Positions 9,035 to 17,705 are shown, numbered from the stretch's first letter. The stretch is DNA of 64,000 bases from Rhizobiales bacterium PAR1 (GCA_002256205.1 NKIW01000007.1:124001-188000); one strand, 5' to 3'. Notes: generated by a model not told the origin, from the sequence alone. Made by a program: numbers and translations.

Positions 9035-10417
9035 ATGCTTGCCAATTCCCTCGTCCAGCTTGATCGCGAGCATCTGATCCATCCGGTCAGCGCCTATCGC
9101 AGCCACGAGGCCAAGGGCGTCATGGTGCTCGAAAGTGCCAAAGGCATGTTCGTGCGCGATGCGGCGGGCAAGGAACTGCTCGATGCTTTCGCCGGTCTCT
9201 GGTGCGTGAACATTGGCTATGGCCACGAGAGTGTGGTCGAGGCGGCGGCGGCGCAGATGCGCAAGCTCCCCTATGCCACGGGCTATTTCGGCTTCGGCTC
9301 GGAACCGGCGATCCGGCTTGCGGCGCGGATCGCGGAACTGACGCCGGAAGGGCTGGATCGGGTCTATTTCAGTCAGGGCGGTTCGGATGCGGTCGACAGC
9401 GCGATCCGGCTGATCACGCATTACTATAACGCCACCAACCGGCCGACGAAGAAGCAGTTCATTGCGCTTCAGAAGGGCTATCACGGCTCCTCGTCGCTCG
9501 GCGCGGGCCTCACCGCCCTGCCCGTCTTCCATCGCAATTTCGATTTGCCGAACGCGAACCAGCATCACATTGCCTCGCCCTATCCCTATCGCAATCCGGC
9601 AGGCAGTGACGATGCCTCGGTAATTGCCTCCTCGGTCGCGGCACTCAAGGCCAAGGTCGCGGAACTCGGCGCGGAGAATGTCGCGGCATTTTTTTGCGAG
9701 CCGATCCAGGGCTCGGGCGGGGTGATCGTACCGCCGGTTGGTTGGCTCAAGGCCATGCGCGAAACAGCGCGCGAACTCGATATTCTCTTCGTGGCCGATG
9801 AAGTCATCACCGGCTTTGGCCGCACCGGGCCAATGTTCGCCTGCGCGGCGGAAGGCGTCTCGCCCGACATCATGACGGTCGCCAAGGGGCTGACAGCTGG
9901 CTATGCGCCAATGGGCGCCGTGATCCTTTCGGAGAAGGTCTATGCGGGCATCGCCGATGGCGCCTCGCCTGAAACCATGATCGGCCACGGTTACACCTAT
10001 TCCGGCCATCCTGTCAGTGCGGCGGTGGGGCTGGAGGTGATCCGGCTTTACACGGATGGCGGCATCCTCGCGAATGGCCAGAAAGTCGGGCAGCAGTTCG
10101 AGGCCGGACTTGCGGCGCTGGCCAGTCACCCCATGGTAGGCGAAGCGCGCTCGCGTGGTATGCTCGGCGCGCTCGAGCTCGTCTCGAACAAGGCCGAAAA
10201 GACCCCGTTTGGTGCCAAACTCGGACTCTCGGAGCGACTTTTCCGGCACGGTTATAAGAACGGCATCGTCTTCCGCGCCTTCGCCGATGGCACGATTGGG
10301 CTGGCGCCGGCGCTCTCATGCACCGAAGCCGAGATGGAAACCCTGCTCGCACGCCTCAAGCGCACACTCGACGATGCGCTGGACGAGAGCGACGTTCGGG
10401 CGGCGATGCACGGATAG
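9035..10417 (+). CDS. Class III PLP-dependent aminotransferase (omega-amine/putrescine-pyruvate type)
   Basis: This enzyme moves an amino group from an omega-amino compound to a keto acid acceptor, yielding an aldehyde. The 460 residues contain FAGLWCVNIGYGH near residue 52, FVADEVITGFGRTG near 252 and the PLP lysine in TVAKGLTAGY (Lys284). The profile resembles SpuC-type and beta-alanine-pyruvate aminotransferases. AGGAGG precedes ATG 9035 at good spacing. The downstream aldehyde dehydrogenase could oxidise the product. An Lrp-like site is upstream and the lrp gene follows 101 bp later. The exact donor amine cannot be read from sequence. Confidence 0.88.
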   Translation: MLANSLVQLDREHLIHPVSAYRSHEAKGVMVLESAKGMFVRDAAGKELLDAFAGLWCVNIGYGHESVVEAAAAQMRKLPYATGYFGFGSEPAIRLAARIAELTPEGLDRVYFSQGGSDAVDSAIRLITHYYNATNRPTKKQFIALQKGYHGSSSLGAGLTALPVFHRNFDLPNANQHHIASPYPYRNPAGSDDASVIASSVAALKAKVAELGAENVAAFFCEPIQGSGGVIVPPVGWLKAMRETARELDILFVADEVITGFGRTGPMFACAAEGVSPDIMTVAKGLTAGYAPMGAVILSEKVYAGIADGASPETMIGHGYTYSGHPVSAAVGLEVIRLYTDGGILANGQKVGQQFEAGLAALASHPMVGEARSRGMLGALELVSNKAEKTPFGAKLGLSERLFRHGYKNGIVFRAFADGTIGLAPALSCTEAEMETLLARLKRTLDDALDESDVRAAMHG

Positions 10418-10470
10418 TTTCTCACCCGCCATTGTGAAATCGACGTATATGGGACTAGGATCGGGGAAGG

Positions 10471-10485
10471 CGGCATAATCTGCTG
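10471..10485. promoter_or_regulatory. Candidate Lrp-type operator, site 4 (autoregulatory)
   Basis: This is an exact 15-base copy of the 8913-8927 element, placed 33 bp before the Lrp-family gene start, where many Lrp/AsnC proteins regulate themselves. The identical copy is outside coding sequence, so conservation by chance codon use is excluded. Confidence 0.58.
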
Positions 10486-10518
10486 TCCATTCGCCATCCC
10501 TCGGGAGTTGGGATCAGC

Positions 10519-11013
10519 ATGTCGGCTTCTGCCAAGTTGGACCGGATCGATCTGAAGATCCTTGCCGAGCTTCAGAAGAACGGCCGGATCACCAACGTCG
10601 ATCTCGCCGATGTCGTCGGCCTGTCACCGAGCCCGTGCCTGACGCGGGTGAAGCGGCTCGAGGCCGCCGGCTACATCACCGGCTATGGTGCGCAGCTTCA
10701 GCTCCGCAAGCTTGGCGATGTGCTGCTGGTTTTCACGGAAGTCACGCTTTCGGACCACCGATACGACGATTTCTCGCGCTTTGAGGCGGCAATCAAGAAT
10801 GTCGCGGAGATCGTGGAATGCCATCTCGTCAGCGGCGGCTATGACTACTTGTTGAAGTTTGTGACCAACGGCGTCAACCACTACCAGAGCGTCATTGAAG
10901 GGCTGCTCGAGCGCAATATCGGCATCGAGAAGTATTTCAGCTACATCGTCATCAAGTCGCCGTTCGTGAAGCATCATTACCCGATCGAGCGGCTATTCGG
11001 GCAGGATGATTGA
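10519..11013 (+). CDS. Lrp/AsnC-family transcriptional regulator
   Basis: This DNA-binding regulator normally forms octamers and senses an amino acid. The 164 residues show the helix-turn-helix DLADVVGLSPSPCLTRVKRL near residue 36, followed by the RAM ligand domain ending in SYIVIKSPFVKHHYP. It sits in the middle of the amine-utilisation cluster. Lrp-consensus-like elements precede it and the neighbouring units, which argues for local, self-regulated control. Lrp proteins can activate or repress, and the direction cannot be told here. Confidence 0.9.
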   Translation: MSASAKLDRIDLKILAELQKNGRITNVDLADVVGLSPSPCLTRVKRLEAAGYITGYGAQLQLRKLGDVLLVFTEVTLSDHRYDDFSRFEAAIKNVAEIVECHLVSGGYDYLLKFVTNGVNHYQSVIEGLLERNIGIEKYFSYIVIKSPFVKHHYPIERLFGQDD

Positions 11014-11047
11014 GGTTGGTGCAGGATTTCCGGCGCCTTTCGAGCTG

Positions 11048-11062
11048 CCGCATAAACTGCCG
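11048..11062. promoter_or_regulatory. Candidate Lrp-type operator, site 5
   Basis: CCGCATAAACTGCCG shares the GCATAA and CTGC core with the two identical sites and matches the Lrp consensus at about 11 of 15 positions on the minus strand. It precedes the araC-like/HAD/aldehyde dehydrogenase operon. Confidence 0.4.
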
Positions 11063-11206
11063 TGGGCTTGGACGATTCAGCAGGTTTTTCTTTCCAACCG
11101 AGAAACTTCGGGAGCTTGAAGCGCGGGAGCGCCACTAGCCTGAGTGCATGGAGAGGCTGCTCTGCGGTCTTCTGGCCAGAGAGACGGCAAGGCGGAGGTT
11201 CGGGCG

Positions 11207-11614
11207 ATGCTGAACACGGTTTCCGAGGTTTCCGGCTCCGAGATCATGCTTGTCCCTGCATGGTCGCGTCCCTCTCCACGCCGCAGCAACCTGCCCGCCG
11301 CCGTCCGCCATATCGAGACACATTTCACCGAGCGACTGACGCTGGAAAATCTCGCGCGGATCGCCGGGCTCAGCGTTTTCCGCTTCGTGACCGTGTTCCG
11401 GCGCGAGATGGGGATATCGCCGCATCGTTATCTCTGTGCGAAGCGCGTCGAGGCGGCGCAGGTGCTGCTGCGCGAGGGCATACCTCCGGCTATTGTGGCC
11501 ATCGAGGTCGGGTTTTGCGACCAGAGCCACCTCTGCCGCCACTTCAGGGCCGTTTGCGGCATGACGCCGGGCCAATTTCTTGCCACCCATCACCCTGCCG
11601 GAGTTTCCGCATGA
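11207..11614 (+). CDS. AraC/XylS-type DNA-binding protein lacking a sensor domain
   Basis: The 135-residue product is little more than the two-helix-turn-helix AraC DNA-binding domain. The first half-domain includes LTLENLARIAGLSVFRFVTV and the second ends in the family signature region VGFCDQSHLCRHFRAVCGMT. ATG 11207 is chosen because GGAGG lies 8 bases upstream; the frame opens earlier at 11144 without added domain content. The stop overlaps the HAD start (ATGA). A stand-alone AraC domain resembles SoxS/MarA-size regulators and may respond through its own abundance. The target genes are probably this operon, by position only. Confidence 0.8.
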   Translation: MLNTVSEVSGSEIMLVPAWSRPSPRRSNLPAAVRHIETHFTERLTLENLARIAGLSVFRFVTVFRREMGISPHRYLCAKRVEAAQVLLREGIPPAIVAIEVGFCDQSHLCRHFRAVCGMTPGQFLATHHPAGVSA

Positions 11615-12318
11615 GCGCCTCACCCTTCGCTGCCTTCAAGGTCATGACCTTCGATGTCGTCGGCACGCTGATCGACTTCGAGGGCGGGATGCTGACGTAT
11701 CTGCGGCAATCCGGCGCTGCGCCCTCCGATGTCAGCGATGCGGCGATCCTTGATGCCTACCGCACTTCAAGAACCGCCGGTAAGACGCTGAAATATCCGG
11801 ACGATCTCGAACGCGCCTATTTCGATCTCGTCCGCGACGTCGGCATGAAGGACAGCGCGGCGCTGGCGCGCGGCTTCCGCGATTCCGCCGAGCACTGGCC
11901 CGCCTTCCCGGATTCGGTGGAGGCGCTGAAGCGGCTCGGCTCGAAGTATCGCCTCGTTGCGATGACCAATGCGCAGCGCTGGGCGCTCGATCATTTCGCA
12001 CGCACGCTCGGCAATCCGTTCTGGGATAGCGTCAGCGTCGATGATGCGCTCTGCGAGAAGCCCGATCCCAACTTTTTTGGCTTCGCGCGCGGTCGCATCA
12101 GCCGCTCGGGCTTCACGCGCGACCAGATCCTGCATGTTGCGCAGAGCCAATATCACGACATCGGTGTCGCCAAGGCGCTGGAGTATACCACCTGCTGGAT
12201 CGAGCGCCGCAAGGGGCTCGGCGGATTTGGCGGCACAATCGCAGTCGATAAACTGACAACACCGGATTTTCACTTCGCCACGTTGGCTGAACTCGCGGAC
12301 AAGGCCGTCAAACCATGA
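11611..12318 (+). CDS. HAD-superfamily hydrolase, haloacid dehalogenase type II-like (second copy)
   Basis: This 235-residue hydrolase has the nucleophile motif MTFDVVGTLIDF (Asp15), the motif II region LVAMTNAQ and the late motif LHVAQSQYHDIG. It is a distant paralogue of the gene at 6034, and the pair bracket the catabolic cluster. The start overlaps the AraC-like stop and the stop overlaps the aldehyde dehydrogenase start, so it is embedded in a tightly coupled operon. Reaction unknown: a haloacid or a phosphorylated intermediate are both possible. Confidence 0.8.
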   Translation: MSASPFAAFKVMTFDVVGTLIDFEGGMLTYLRQSGAAPSDVSDAAILDAYRTSRTAGKTLKYPDDLERAYFDLVRDVGMKDSAALARGFRDSAEHWPAFPDSVEALKRLGSKYRLVAMTNAQRWALDHFARTLGNPFWDSVSVDDALCEKPDPNFFGFARGRISRSGFTRDQILHVAQSQYHDIGVAKALEYTTCWIERRKGLGGFGGTIAVDKLTTPDFHFATLAELADKAVKP

Positions 12319-13766
12319 CCCTCACACTCAAAGACCCCGCTCTCCTGCGCTCCGGCTGCTATGTCGACGGCAAATGGATCGGCTCGCCAACTTTCGAGAT
12401 TGGCAACCCGGCAACGGGCGAAACCGTCGGTCTTGTGCCGGATTTTGGCGCGCATGAAGCCGAAGAAGCGGTGCTCGCCGCCGAACGCGCGTTCAAGCCC
12501 TGGGCGAAGCTTCAGGCGAAGCAGCGCTCGGTAATTTTGCGCCGCTGGTTCGATCTCATCATGGCGAACCAGGAGGATCTCGCGCGCATCATGACCGCCG
12601 AGCAGGGCAAACCGCTCGCGGAAGCGCGGGGCGAAGTGGCCTATGCCGCCTCCTTTGTCGAGTTCAACGCCGAAGAAGCCAAGCGCGTCTATGGCGAGAC
12701 GATGCCCTCCCCCTTCCCCAATTCGAAGATCATCGTCCAGAAGCAGCCGATCGGCGTTTGCGCGGCGATCACGCCATGGAATTTCCCGGCGGCAATGATC
12801 ACTCGGAAATGCTCGCCCGGCCTTGCCGCCGGCTGCACCTTTATTGTCAAACCCGCACCGGATACCCCGCTGACAGCTCTCGCGCTGGCGTATCTCGCTG
12901 AAAAGGCGGGCATTCCCCCGGGTGTGCTCAACATCATCACCGGCGATGCGGTGGCCATCGGCAAGGTGTTCACCAGCCATCCGGCGGTGAAATTCATCGG
13001 TTTCACTGGCTCCACGCCGGTCGGCAAGCTGCTGATGAGCCAGGCGGCCTCGACCGTGAAGAAGGTCGCGCTGGAACTGGGCGGTAATGCGCCCTTCATC
13101 GTGTTCGATGACGCGAACCTCGAAGCTGCCGTCGAAGGTGCCATTGCCGCGAAGTTCCGCAACATGGGCCAGACCTGCGTCTGCACCAACCGCCTCTATG
13201 TGCAGGCGGGCATCCATGATCGTTTCGTGGCGGCCTTTGCCAAGGCCGTCGATGCGTTGAAAGTCGGCCCCGGCGATGCCGATGGTGTCGTGCAGGGTCC
13301 GCTGATCAATGTCCGAGCGATTGAAAAGGTCGAGCGTCATGTCGCCGATGCGACGGCGAAGGGCGCAAAGGTTGTCACCGGTGGGGCGCGACATGCGCTC
13401 GGCGGCACTTTCTTCACGCCGACGGTGTTGAGCGGCGCCACGGCCGAGATGGCGCTTTCGCACGAGGAAACCTTCGGCCCCGTGGCAGCGATTTTCCGCT
13501 TCGAGACCGAGGAAGAGGTCATCCAGCTCGCCAATGCGACGCCCTTCGGCCTCGCGGCGTATTTTTACACCCGAGACATCTCGCGTGCCTTCCGCGTGGC
13601 AGATGACATCGAGGCCGGGATGATCGGCATCAATGCCGCGATCCTCGGGAACGAAGTCGCGCCCTTCGGCGGCGTAAAGGAATCCGGACTTGGCCGCGAA
13701 GGCGGACGCCACGGCATCGAGGAATTTGTCGAAATGAAATATCTCCTCGTCGGAGGCCTTGGCTGA
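12315..13766 (+). CDS. NAD(P)-dependent succinate-semialdehyde-type dehydrogenase (GabD-like)
   Basis: This enzyme oxidises a carboxy-aldehyde such as succinate semialdehyde to the acid. The 483 residues contain the PWNFPAAMITRK segment near residue 155, the general base Glu254 in ALELGGNAPF and the nucleophile in GQTCVCTNR, with Cys288 and Cys290 arranged as in GabD enzymes. It overlaps the HAD stop by four bases. It would be the natural partner of the upstream class III aminotransferase or of the amine oxidases. The GabD-like assignment is good; the precise aldehyde is inferred. Confidence 0.9.
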   Translation: MTLTLKDPALLRSGCYVDGKWIGSPTFEIGNPATGETVGLVPDFGAHEAEEAVLAAERAFKPWAKLQAKQRSVILRRWFDLIMANQEDLARIMTAEQGKPLAEARGEVAYAASFVEFNAEEAKRVYGETMPSPFPNSKIIVQKQPIGVCAAITPWNFPAAMITRKCSPGLAAGCTFIVKPAPDTPLTALALAYLAEKAGIPPGVLNIITGDAVAIGKVFTSHPAVKFIGFTGSTPVGKLLMSQAASTVKKVALELGGNAPFIVFDDANLEAAVEGAIAAKFRNMGQTCVCTNRLYVQAGIHDRFVAAFAKAVDALKVGPGDADGVVQGPLINVRAIEKVERHVADATAKGAKVVTGGARHALGGTFFTPTVLSGATAEMALSHEETFGPVAAIFRFETEEEVIQLANATPFGLAAYFYTRDISRAFRVADDIEAGMIGINAAILGNEVAPFGGVKESGLGREGGRHGIEEFVEMKYLLVGGLG

Positions 13767-14083
13767 TGGGAGCGCCGCAAGCCCGCTTTGTGCGTCTTGC
13801 CGAGACGGATCGCGCCCGCGTCACGATCCGCGTTGATGGCGTCGATGTCGAGGCACTCGCGGGCGATACGCTGCTGGTCGCCGTGCTGACGTATCAGGGC
13901 TGGCTCCGGCGGTCGGAATTCGGCGGCGAGGCACGCTCCGGCTTCTGCCTCATGGCGGCCTGTCAGGATTGCTGGGTCTGGACCGAGGCGGGTGACCGCC
14001 TCCGGGCCTGCGACACCCCGGTTCGCGCCGGACTTTCCATCCTCACTGAACAACCGGATACCTCATGGCCAATCCGCGGGTAA
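13766..14083 (+). CDS. Small [2Fe-2S] subunit, HcnA/LhpF-like
   Basis: This 105-residue ferredoxin-like protein should carry electrons inside a membrane-associated three-subunit dehydrogenase. The cysteine pattern Cys61-x4-Cys66-x2-Cys69-x12-Cys82 fits the plant-type [2Fe-2S] fold of HcnA. The gene begins on the last base of the aldehyde dehydrogenase stop and overlaps the next gene by 19 bp. HcnA-like subunits occur in hydrogen cyanide synthase, opine oxidases and hydroxyproline dehydrogenases. The neighbouring enzymes favour an amine or amino-acid dehydrogenase here over cyanogenesis. Confidence 0.8.
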   Translation: MGAPQARFVRLAETDRARVTIRVDGVDVEALAGDTLLVAVLTYQGWLRRSEFGGEARSGFCLMAACQDCWVWTEAGDRLRACDTPVRAGLSILTEQPDTSWPIRG

Positions 14084-15441
14084 TCATCATCGGTGCCGGG
14101 TCTGCGGGCGTACGTGCCGCGCAAACGCTCGTCGAAGGAGGCATGCGCCCGATCGTGATCGACGAAAGCGCGCGCGACGGCGGGCAGATCTACCGTCGCC
14201 AGCCCGAAGGATTCTCACGACCCAAATCGGCGCTCTATGGCTCCGAGACGGCGCGCGCGGAAGCGCTTCACAGCACCTTCGATGACCTGAAAAGCCGGAT
14301 CGACTACCGCCCGCGCCATCTCGCCTGGAACATCGCCGATGGGCATGTGCATGTGGTTCATGAGGGCGCTTCGGACGCCCTTCCCTATGATGCGCTGATC
14401 ATCGCGGCGGGCGCGACGGATCGGCTGATGCCGGTCAAGGGCTGGCATTTCGCCGGCGCGTACAGCCTCGGCGCAGCGCAAATCGCGCTGAAAGCACAGG
14501 CCTCTGCGATTGGCCGCCGCGTGATTTTCATGGGCACAGGCCCACTTTTGCAGCTCGTCGCGAGCCAGTACGTAAAGGCGGGCGCCAAGGTCGTCGCGGT
14601 GCTCGATACCTCGCCCTTCAGCGCGCAGATCAAGGCTCTACCGAAGCTGATCGCGCGGCCGGATGTGCTCTTCAAGGGCATAAAACTCGTTGCGGGGCTG
14701 AAGCTTTCCGGCGTGCCGGTGCTGCGCGGGATCACGCCGCTCGAAATCCATGGCGACGCGGAAACCGGCGTAACTGGTGTTTCCGTGCGCCTTGCTTCGG
14801 GGGAGATACGTCGCTTCGAGGGTGACGCCGTTGGCCTTGGCTATCACCTCCGCCCCGAGACACAGCTCGCCGATCTTGCGCAATGCGCCTTCGACTTTGA
14901 TGCCCAGACACGCCAGTTCCGTCCGAGAATCGATATCGACGGTCGCACCTCGGTCGCGAATGTTTATCTCGCGGGGGACGGCGTCCTCACGCAAGGAGCA
15001 GACGGCGCGGAGATTTCCGGCCGCCTTGCCGCCTTTGCCGCCTTGGCGGACCTCGGGCACGCTATGCCGGATTCGCGTATCAACACCCTGCGACAAGACC
15101 GGGCGCGGATGGAGCTTTTCCGTGAGGGGCTCGCCGAGGCTTTCCCCTGGCCGCATAGCCTTGCGGCGGGCATTCCGGATGAGGCCATTGTCTGTCGTTG
15201 CGAGGGCGTTCGCGCTAGCGAGTTGCGCGGTGTCGCGCTCGAAAAAGGAGCGAGTGAACTCAACCGCGCCAAAGCCTTTAGCCGCGTTGGCATGGGGCGC
15301 TGTCAGGGCCGCTATTGCGGCCATGCGGCGGCGGAGATCGTTGCTGCCGCCACAGGCCTGCCGCTTGAGAAGGTCGGGCGGCTACGCGGCCAGGCGCCGG
15401 TGAAACCGCTGGCGATTTCCACGCGGAGGGTTGATTCATGA
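14065..15441 (+). CDS. HcnB/OoxA-like FAD/NAD(P) oxidoreductase subunit with BFD-type [2Fe-2S] domain
   Basis: This is the larger electron-transfer subunit of the HcnABC/opine-oxidase-like complex. An N-terminal FAD motif IIIGAGSAGVRAAQ and a second Rossmann region FMGTGPLLQL near residue 156 define a pyridine nucleotide-disulphide oxidoreductase fold. A C-terminal BFD-like cluster has Cys377, Cys379, Cys413 and Cys418 (CRCEG and GRCQGRYCG). At 458 residues the length fits HcnB and OoxA. The gene overlaps both neighbours, consistent with stoichiometric complex assembly. Confidence 0.86.
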   Translation: MANPRVIIIGAGSAGVRAAQTLVEGGMRPIVIDESARDGGQIYRRQPEGFSRPKSALYGSETARAEALHSTFDDLKSRIDYRPRHLAWNIADGHVHVVHEGASDALPYDALIIAAGATDRLMPVKGWHFAGAYSLGAAQIALKAQASAIGRRVIFMGTGPLLQLVASQYVKAGAKVVAVLDTSPFSAQIKALPKLIARPDVLFKGIKLVAGLKLSGVPVLRGITPLEIHGDAETGVTGVSVRLASGEIRRFEGDAVGLGYHLRPETQLADLAQCAFDFDAQTRQFRPRIDIDGRTSVANVYLAGDGVLTQGADGAEISGRLAAFAALADLGHAMPDSRINTLRQDRARMELFREGLAEAFPWPHSLAAGIPDEAIVCRCEGVRASELRGVALEKGASELNRAKAFSRVGMGRCQGRYCGHAAAEIVAAATGLPLEKVGRLRGQAPVKPLAISTRRVDS

Positions 15442-16580
15442 GCCAGCCGGTAAGGACGGACGTGATCATTGTTGGCGGCGGCATCATGGGTGCCGCGACG
15501 GCGTTCTTCCTGCGTAAGCGGGGGCGCTCGGTCGCGCTGATCGAGCGTGGTCTCGTCGGCCAGCAGGCGAGCGGCGTGAACTTCGGCAATGTACGCCGAC
15601 AGGGCCGGTTTTTGCCGCAGCTGCCGCTCGCGAACCGCTCGCGGGCGATCTGGGGCCGGCTGAACGAACTTCTCGGCGAGGATGCCGAATTCCTCCCCTC
15701 CGGCCATATGCGCGTGACCTACAACGACGAGATGACCGAAAAGATGGTCACCTATGCCGCCGACGCGCGGCACTACGGGCTCGAACTTGAAATCCTCAGC
15801 GGCAATACGCTGCGGGATCGCTTTCCCTACCTTGGCCCGGAGGTGCGCGCCGGTTCCTATGCGCCGCTCGATGGCCACGCCAACCCGCGCCTTGCCGCCC
15901 CGGCTTTCGGGCGCGCCGCGAAGCGCGAAGGCGCCGAGGTGTTCGAGAACACCGAAATCGCCACGGTGGAGAAGGATGGCGAAGGTTTTCGCGTCGAGGC
16001 TACCGACGGGCGGGTGTTTCGCGGCGCTCAGTTGATGATTTCAGCCGGTGCCTGGGGCAATCGCCTCTCCAGCCAGTTCGGCGAAGCCGTGCCGCTGGAA
16101 ACCCATGGCCCGCAAATGGCGGTGACCGAGCCGGTGCCTTACGCACTTGAAACCGTGCTCGGCGTTTCGACCAATCTGACGCATGAAGTGGTGTACCTTC
16201 GGCAGGTCAAACGCGGCAACATTGTCTTCGGCGGAGGCAATCGCACGCTGCCGAACCTCGATACGCGCCGCGCCTTCGTCAAACCGGAGAACACGCTTTC
16301 GCAACTCACGCAGATCACGCGGATTGTCCCGGCACTCAACCGGCTCAACATCATCCGCGTCTGGAGTGGAGTGGAGAGCTACCTGCCCGACGATATCCCG
16401 ATCATGGGGCCTTCGGGCAAGGTTTCGGGCCTGCATTATGCCTTCGGTTTCTGCGGCCATGGCTTCCAACTGGGTCCCGGCGTCGGCGATGTCATGGCCG
16501 AGCTGATCGATACTGGCCAGACCTCGACACCCATCGACCCCTTCCTGATTTCGCGCTTCCAGCGCGCACAAATTCTCTGA
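15438..16580 (+). CDS. HcnC/OoxB-like FAD-dependent amine dehydrogenase subunit (DAO family)
   Basis: This is the catalytic, substrate-oxidising subunit expected of the HcnABC-type complex. Residues 7-20 hold the FAD motif DVIIVGGGIMGAAT. The segment QQASGVNFGNVRRQGR and the C-terminal FGFCGHGFQLGPGVG are typical of the D-amino-acid-oxidase family. The 380-residue length fits HcnC, OoxB or LhpB. It overlaps the HcnB-like stop by four bases. Possible substrates include glycine, opines, sarcosine-like amines or D-hydroxyproline; the sequence alone does not choose between them. Confidence 0.84.
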   Translation: MSQPVRTDVIIVGGGIMGAATAFFLRKRGRSVALIERGLVGQQASGVNFGNVRRQGRFLPQLPLANRSRAIWGRLNELLGEDAEFLPSGHMRVTYNDEMTEKMVTYAADARHYGLELEILSGNTLRDRFPYLGPEVRAGSYAPLDGHANPRLAAPAFGRAAKREGAEVFENTEIATVEKDGEGFRVEATDGRVFRGAQLMISAGAWGNRLSSQFGEAVPLETHGPQMAVTEPVPYALETVLGVSTNLTHEVVYLRQVKRGNIVFGGGNRTLPNLDTRRAFVKPENTLSQLTQITRIVPALNRLNIIRVWSGVESYLPDDIPIMGPSGKVSGLHYAFGFCGHGFQLGPGVGDVMAELIDTGQTSTPIDPFLISRFQRAQIL

Positions 16581-16591
16581 AAGGCCCTGAT

Positions 16592-17695
16592 ATGGCAAAA
16601 ATCGTGATCATCGGCGCGGGGATTGTCGGGCTTTCGACAGCCCGCGCGGCGCGGCAGAAGGGCCATGAGGTCACGATCCTCGAACAGGGGCCAGTGCCGA
16701 ACCCACAATCCGCCTCCTTCGATAATCACCGATTGATCCGCTACCCCTATGCGGCTGCCGCCGGTTACACGCGCATGGTGACGGAGGCTTTCGCCGCGTG
16801 GGAACGGGTCTGGCGGGATATCGGCGCCGTTCATTTCGAGAGCACCGGAGCGATCGCGATTTCGCTCGAACCCGGGGATTACGCCGACAAGACCCGCGCC
16901 ACCTTCCGCGAGATCGGCCTGCCGCATGAAGAGCATGACCGCGCCGGTATCGAGACGCTCTGCCCGCATCTCACCCTGCCGCAGGGTGCGTGGGGTGTTT
17001 CCGCCTCCCCCGGCGGTCCGCTCTTCGCCAACCGGATCGTGACAGACCTCGTCAAATGGCTCACCGCCCATGGCGTGACGATTGAAGCCAACACGCGCGT
17101 CACCCGCGTGGATGAAGCCTCCGGGACCGCATGGGTCGAGGATGGCAGCAGCCGCACCGGTGATCTCCTGCTGATCGCGGCGGGGGCATGGCTACCTCAT
17201 CTGATGCCCGAGAAATTCAGTGATCTCTATGTCTACCGGCAGGCGCTTTTGTATGTCGATCCGCCGAAGCAATACGAGGAAAGCTGGCGGAAAGCGCCGG
17301 CGATTGTCGTGATCGGCCAGCAAGGCGGGTACACGCTGCCCGACCTGCAAGGCGCAGGCCTCAAGTTCGGCTACAGCCCGCATCGGCGCCGAATCTTGCC
17401 GGGTGACGGCGGATTTGCCTCGGATTTTGCAAGCGAAAGCAAATTCATCTTTGATTCCTTCCGCCCCTGGCTCAACGATGCCGATGCCTATCGCCCGCAG
17501 CGGATGCAGGTGGGCTATTACATCCTCGACCCCTCACGCCGCTTCCGCTTCGAGAAGACCGGGCGCGCGCTCGTTGTGACCAACTGCGACGGGCAGATGT
17601 TCAAGTTCGGCCCGCTGGTCGGTGAGCGGATCATCGGGATGTTTGAAGGCCATGAAACCATGGACAGCCTCGCCCATTGGGCGGCGGGCTATTAG
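16592..17695 (+). CDS. FAD-dependent oxidoreductase, DAO family (sarcosine/N-methyl amino acid oxidase-like)
   Basis: This is a second DAO-type flavoprotein in the same operon, 11 bp behind the HcnC-like gene. The FAD motif IVIIGAGIVGLSTA is at the N-terminus, followed by FDNHRLIRYPY, which resembles monomeric sarcosine/N-methyltryptophan oxidases. The C-terminus GQMFKFGPLVGERI matches the end of the flavin site. At 367 residues it is complete. With the PuuB-like and HcnC-like genes it makes three substrate-oxidising DAO flavoproteins, plus the HcnB-like subunit, in 13 kb. This suggests sequential oxidation steps or several related substrates. Confidence 0.82.
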   Translation: MAKIVIIGAGIVGLSTARAARQKGHEVTILEQGPVPNPQSASFDNHRLIRYPYAAAAGYTRMVTEAFAAWERVWRDIGAVHFESTGAIAISLEPGDYADKTRATFREIGLPHEEHDRAGIETLCPHLTLPQGAWGVSASPGGPLFANRIVTDLVKWLTAHGVTIEANTRVTRVDEASGTAWVEDGSSRTGDLLLIAAGAWLPHLMPEKFSDLYVYRQALLYVDPPKQYEESWRKAPAIVVIGQQGGYTLPDLQGAGLKFGYSPHRRRILPGDGGFASDFASESKFIFDSFRPWLNDADAYRPQRMQVGYYILDPSRRFRFEKTGRALVVTNCDGQMFKFGPLVGERIIGMFEGHETMDSLAHWAAGY

Positions 17696-17705
17696 GAGTG
17701 AAACC

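Noticed and set aside
9017-10249. Minus-strand open frame of 410 codons
   Set aside because: It is the shadow of the class III aminotransferase, which has the PLP lysine and ribosome site.
12270-13712. Minus-strand open frame of 480 codons
   Set aside because: It is antisense to the aldehyde dehydrogenase; its length is explained by high GC and codon bias.
13766-16580. Naming the complex hydrogen cyanide synthase (hcnABC)
   Set aside because: The subunit pattern is shared with opine oxidases and hydroxyproline dehydrogenases, and the neighbours suggest amine catabolism, so no symbol is given.
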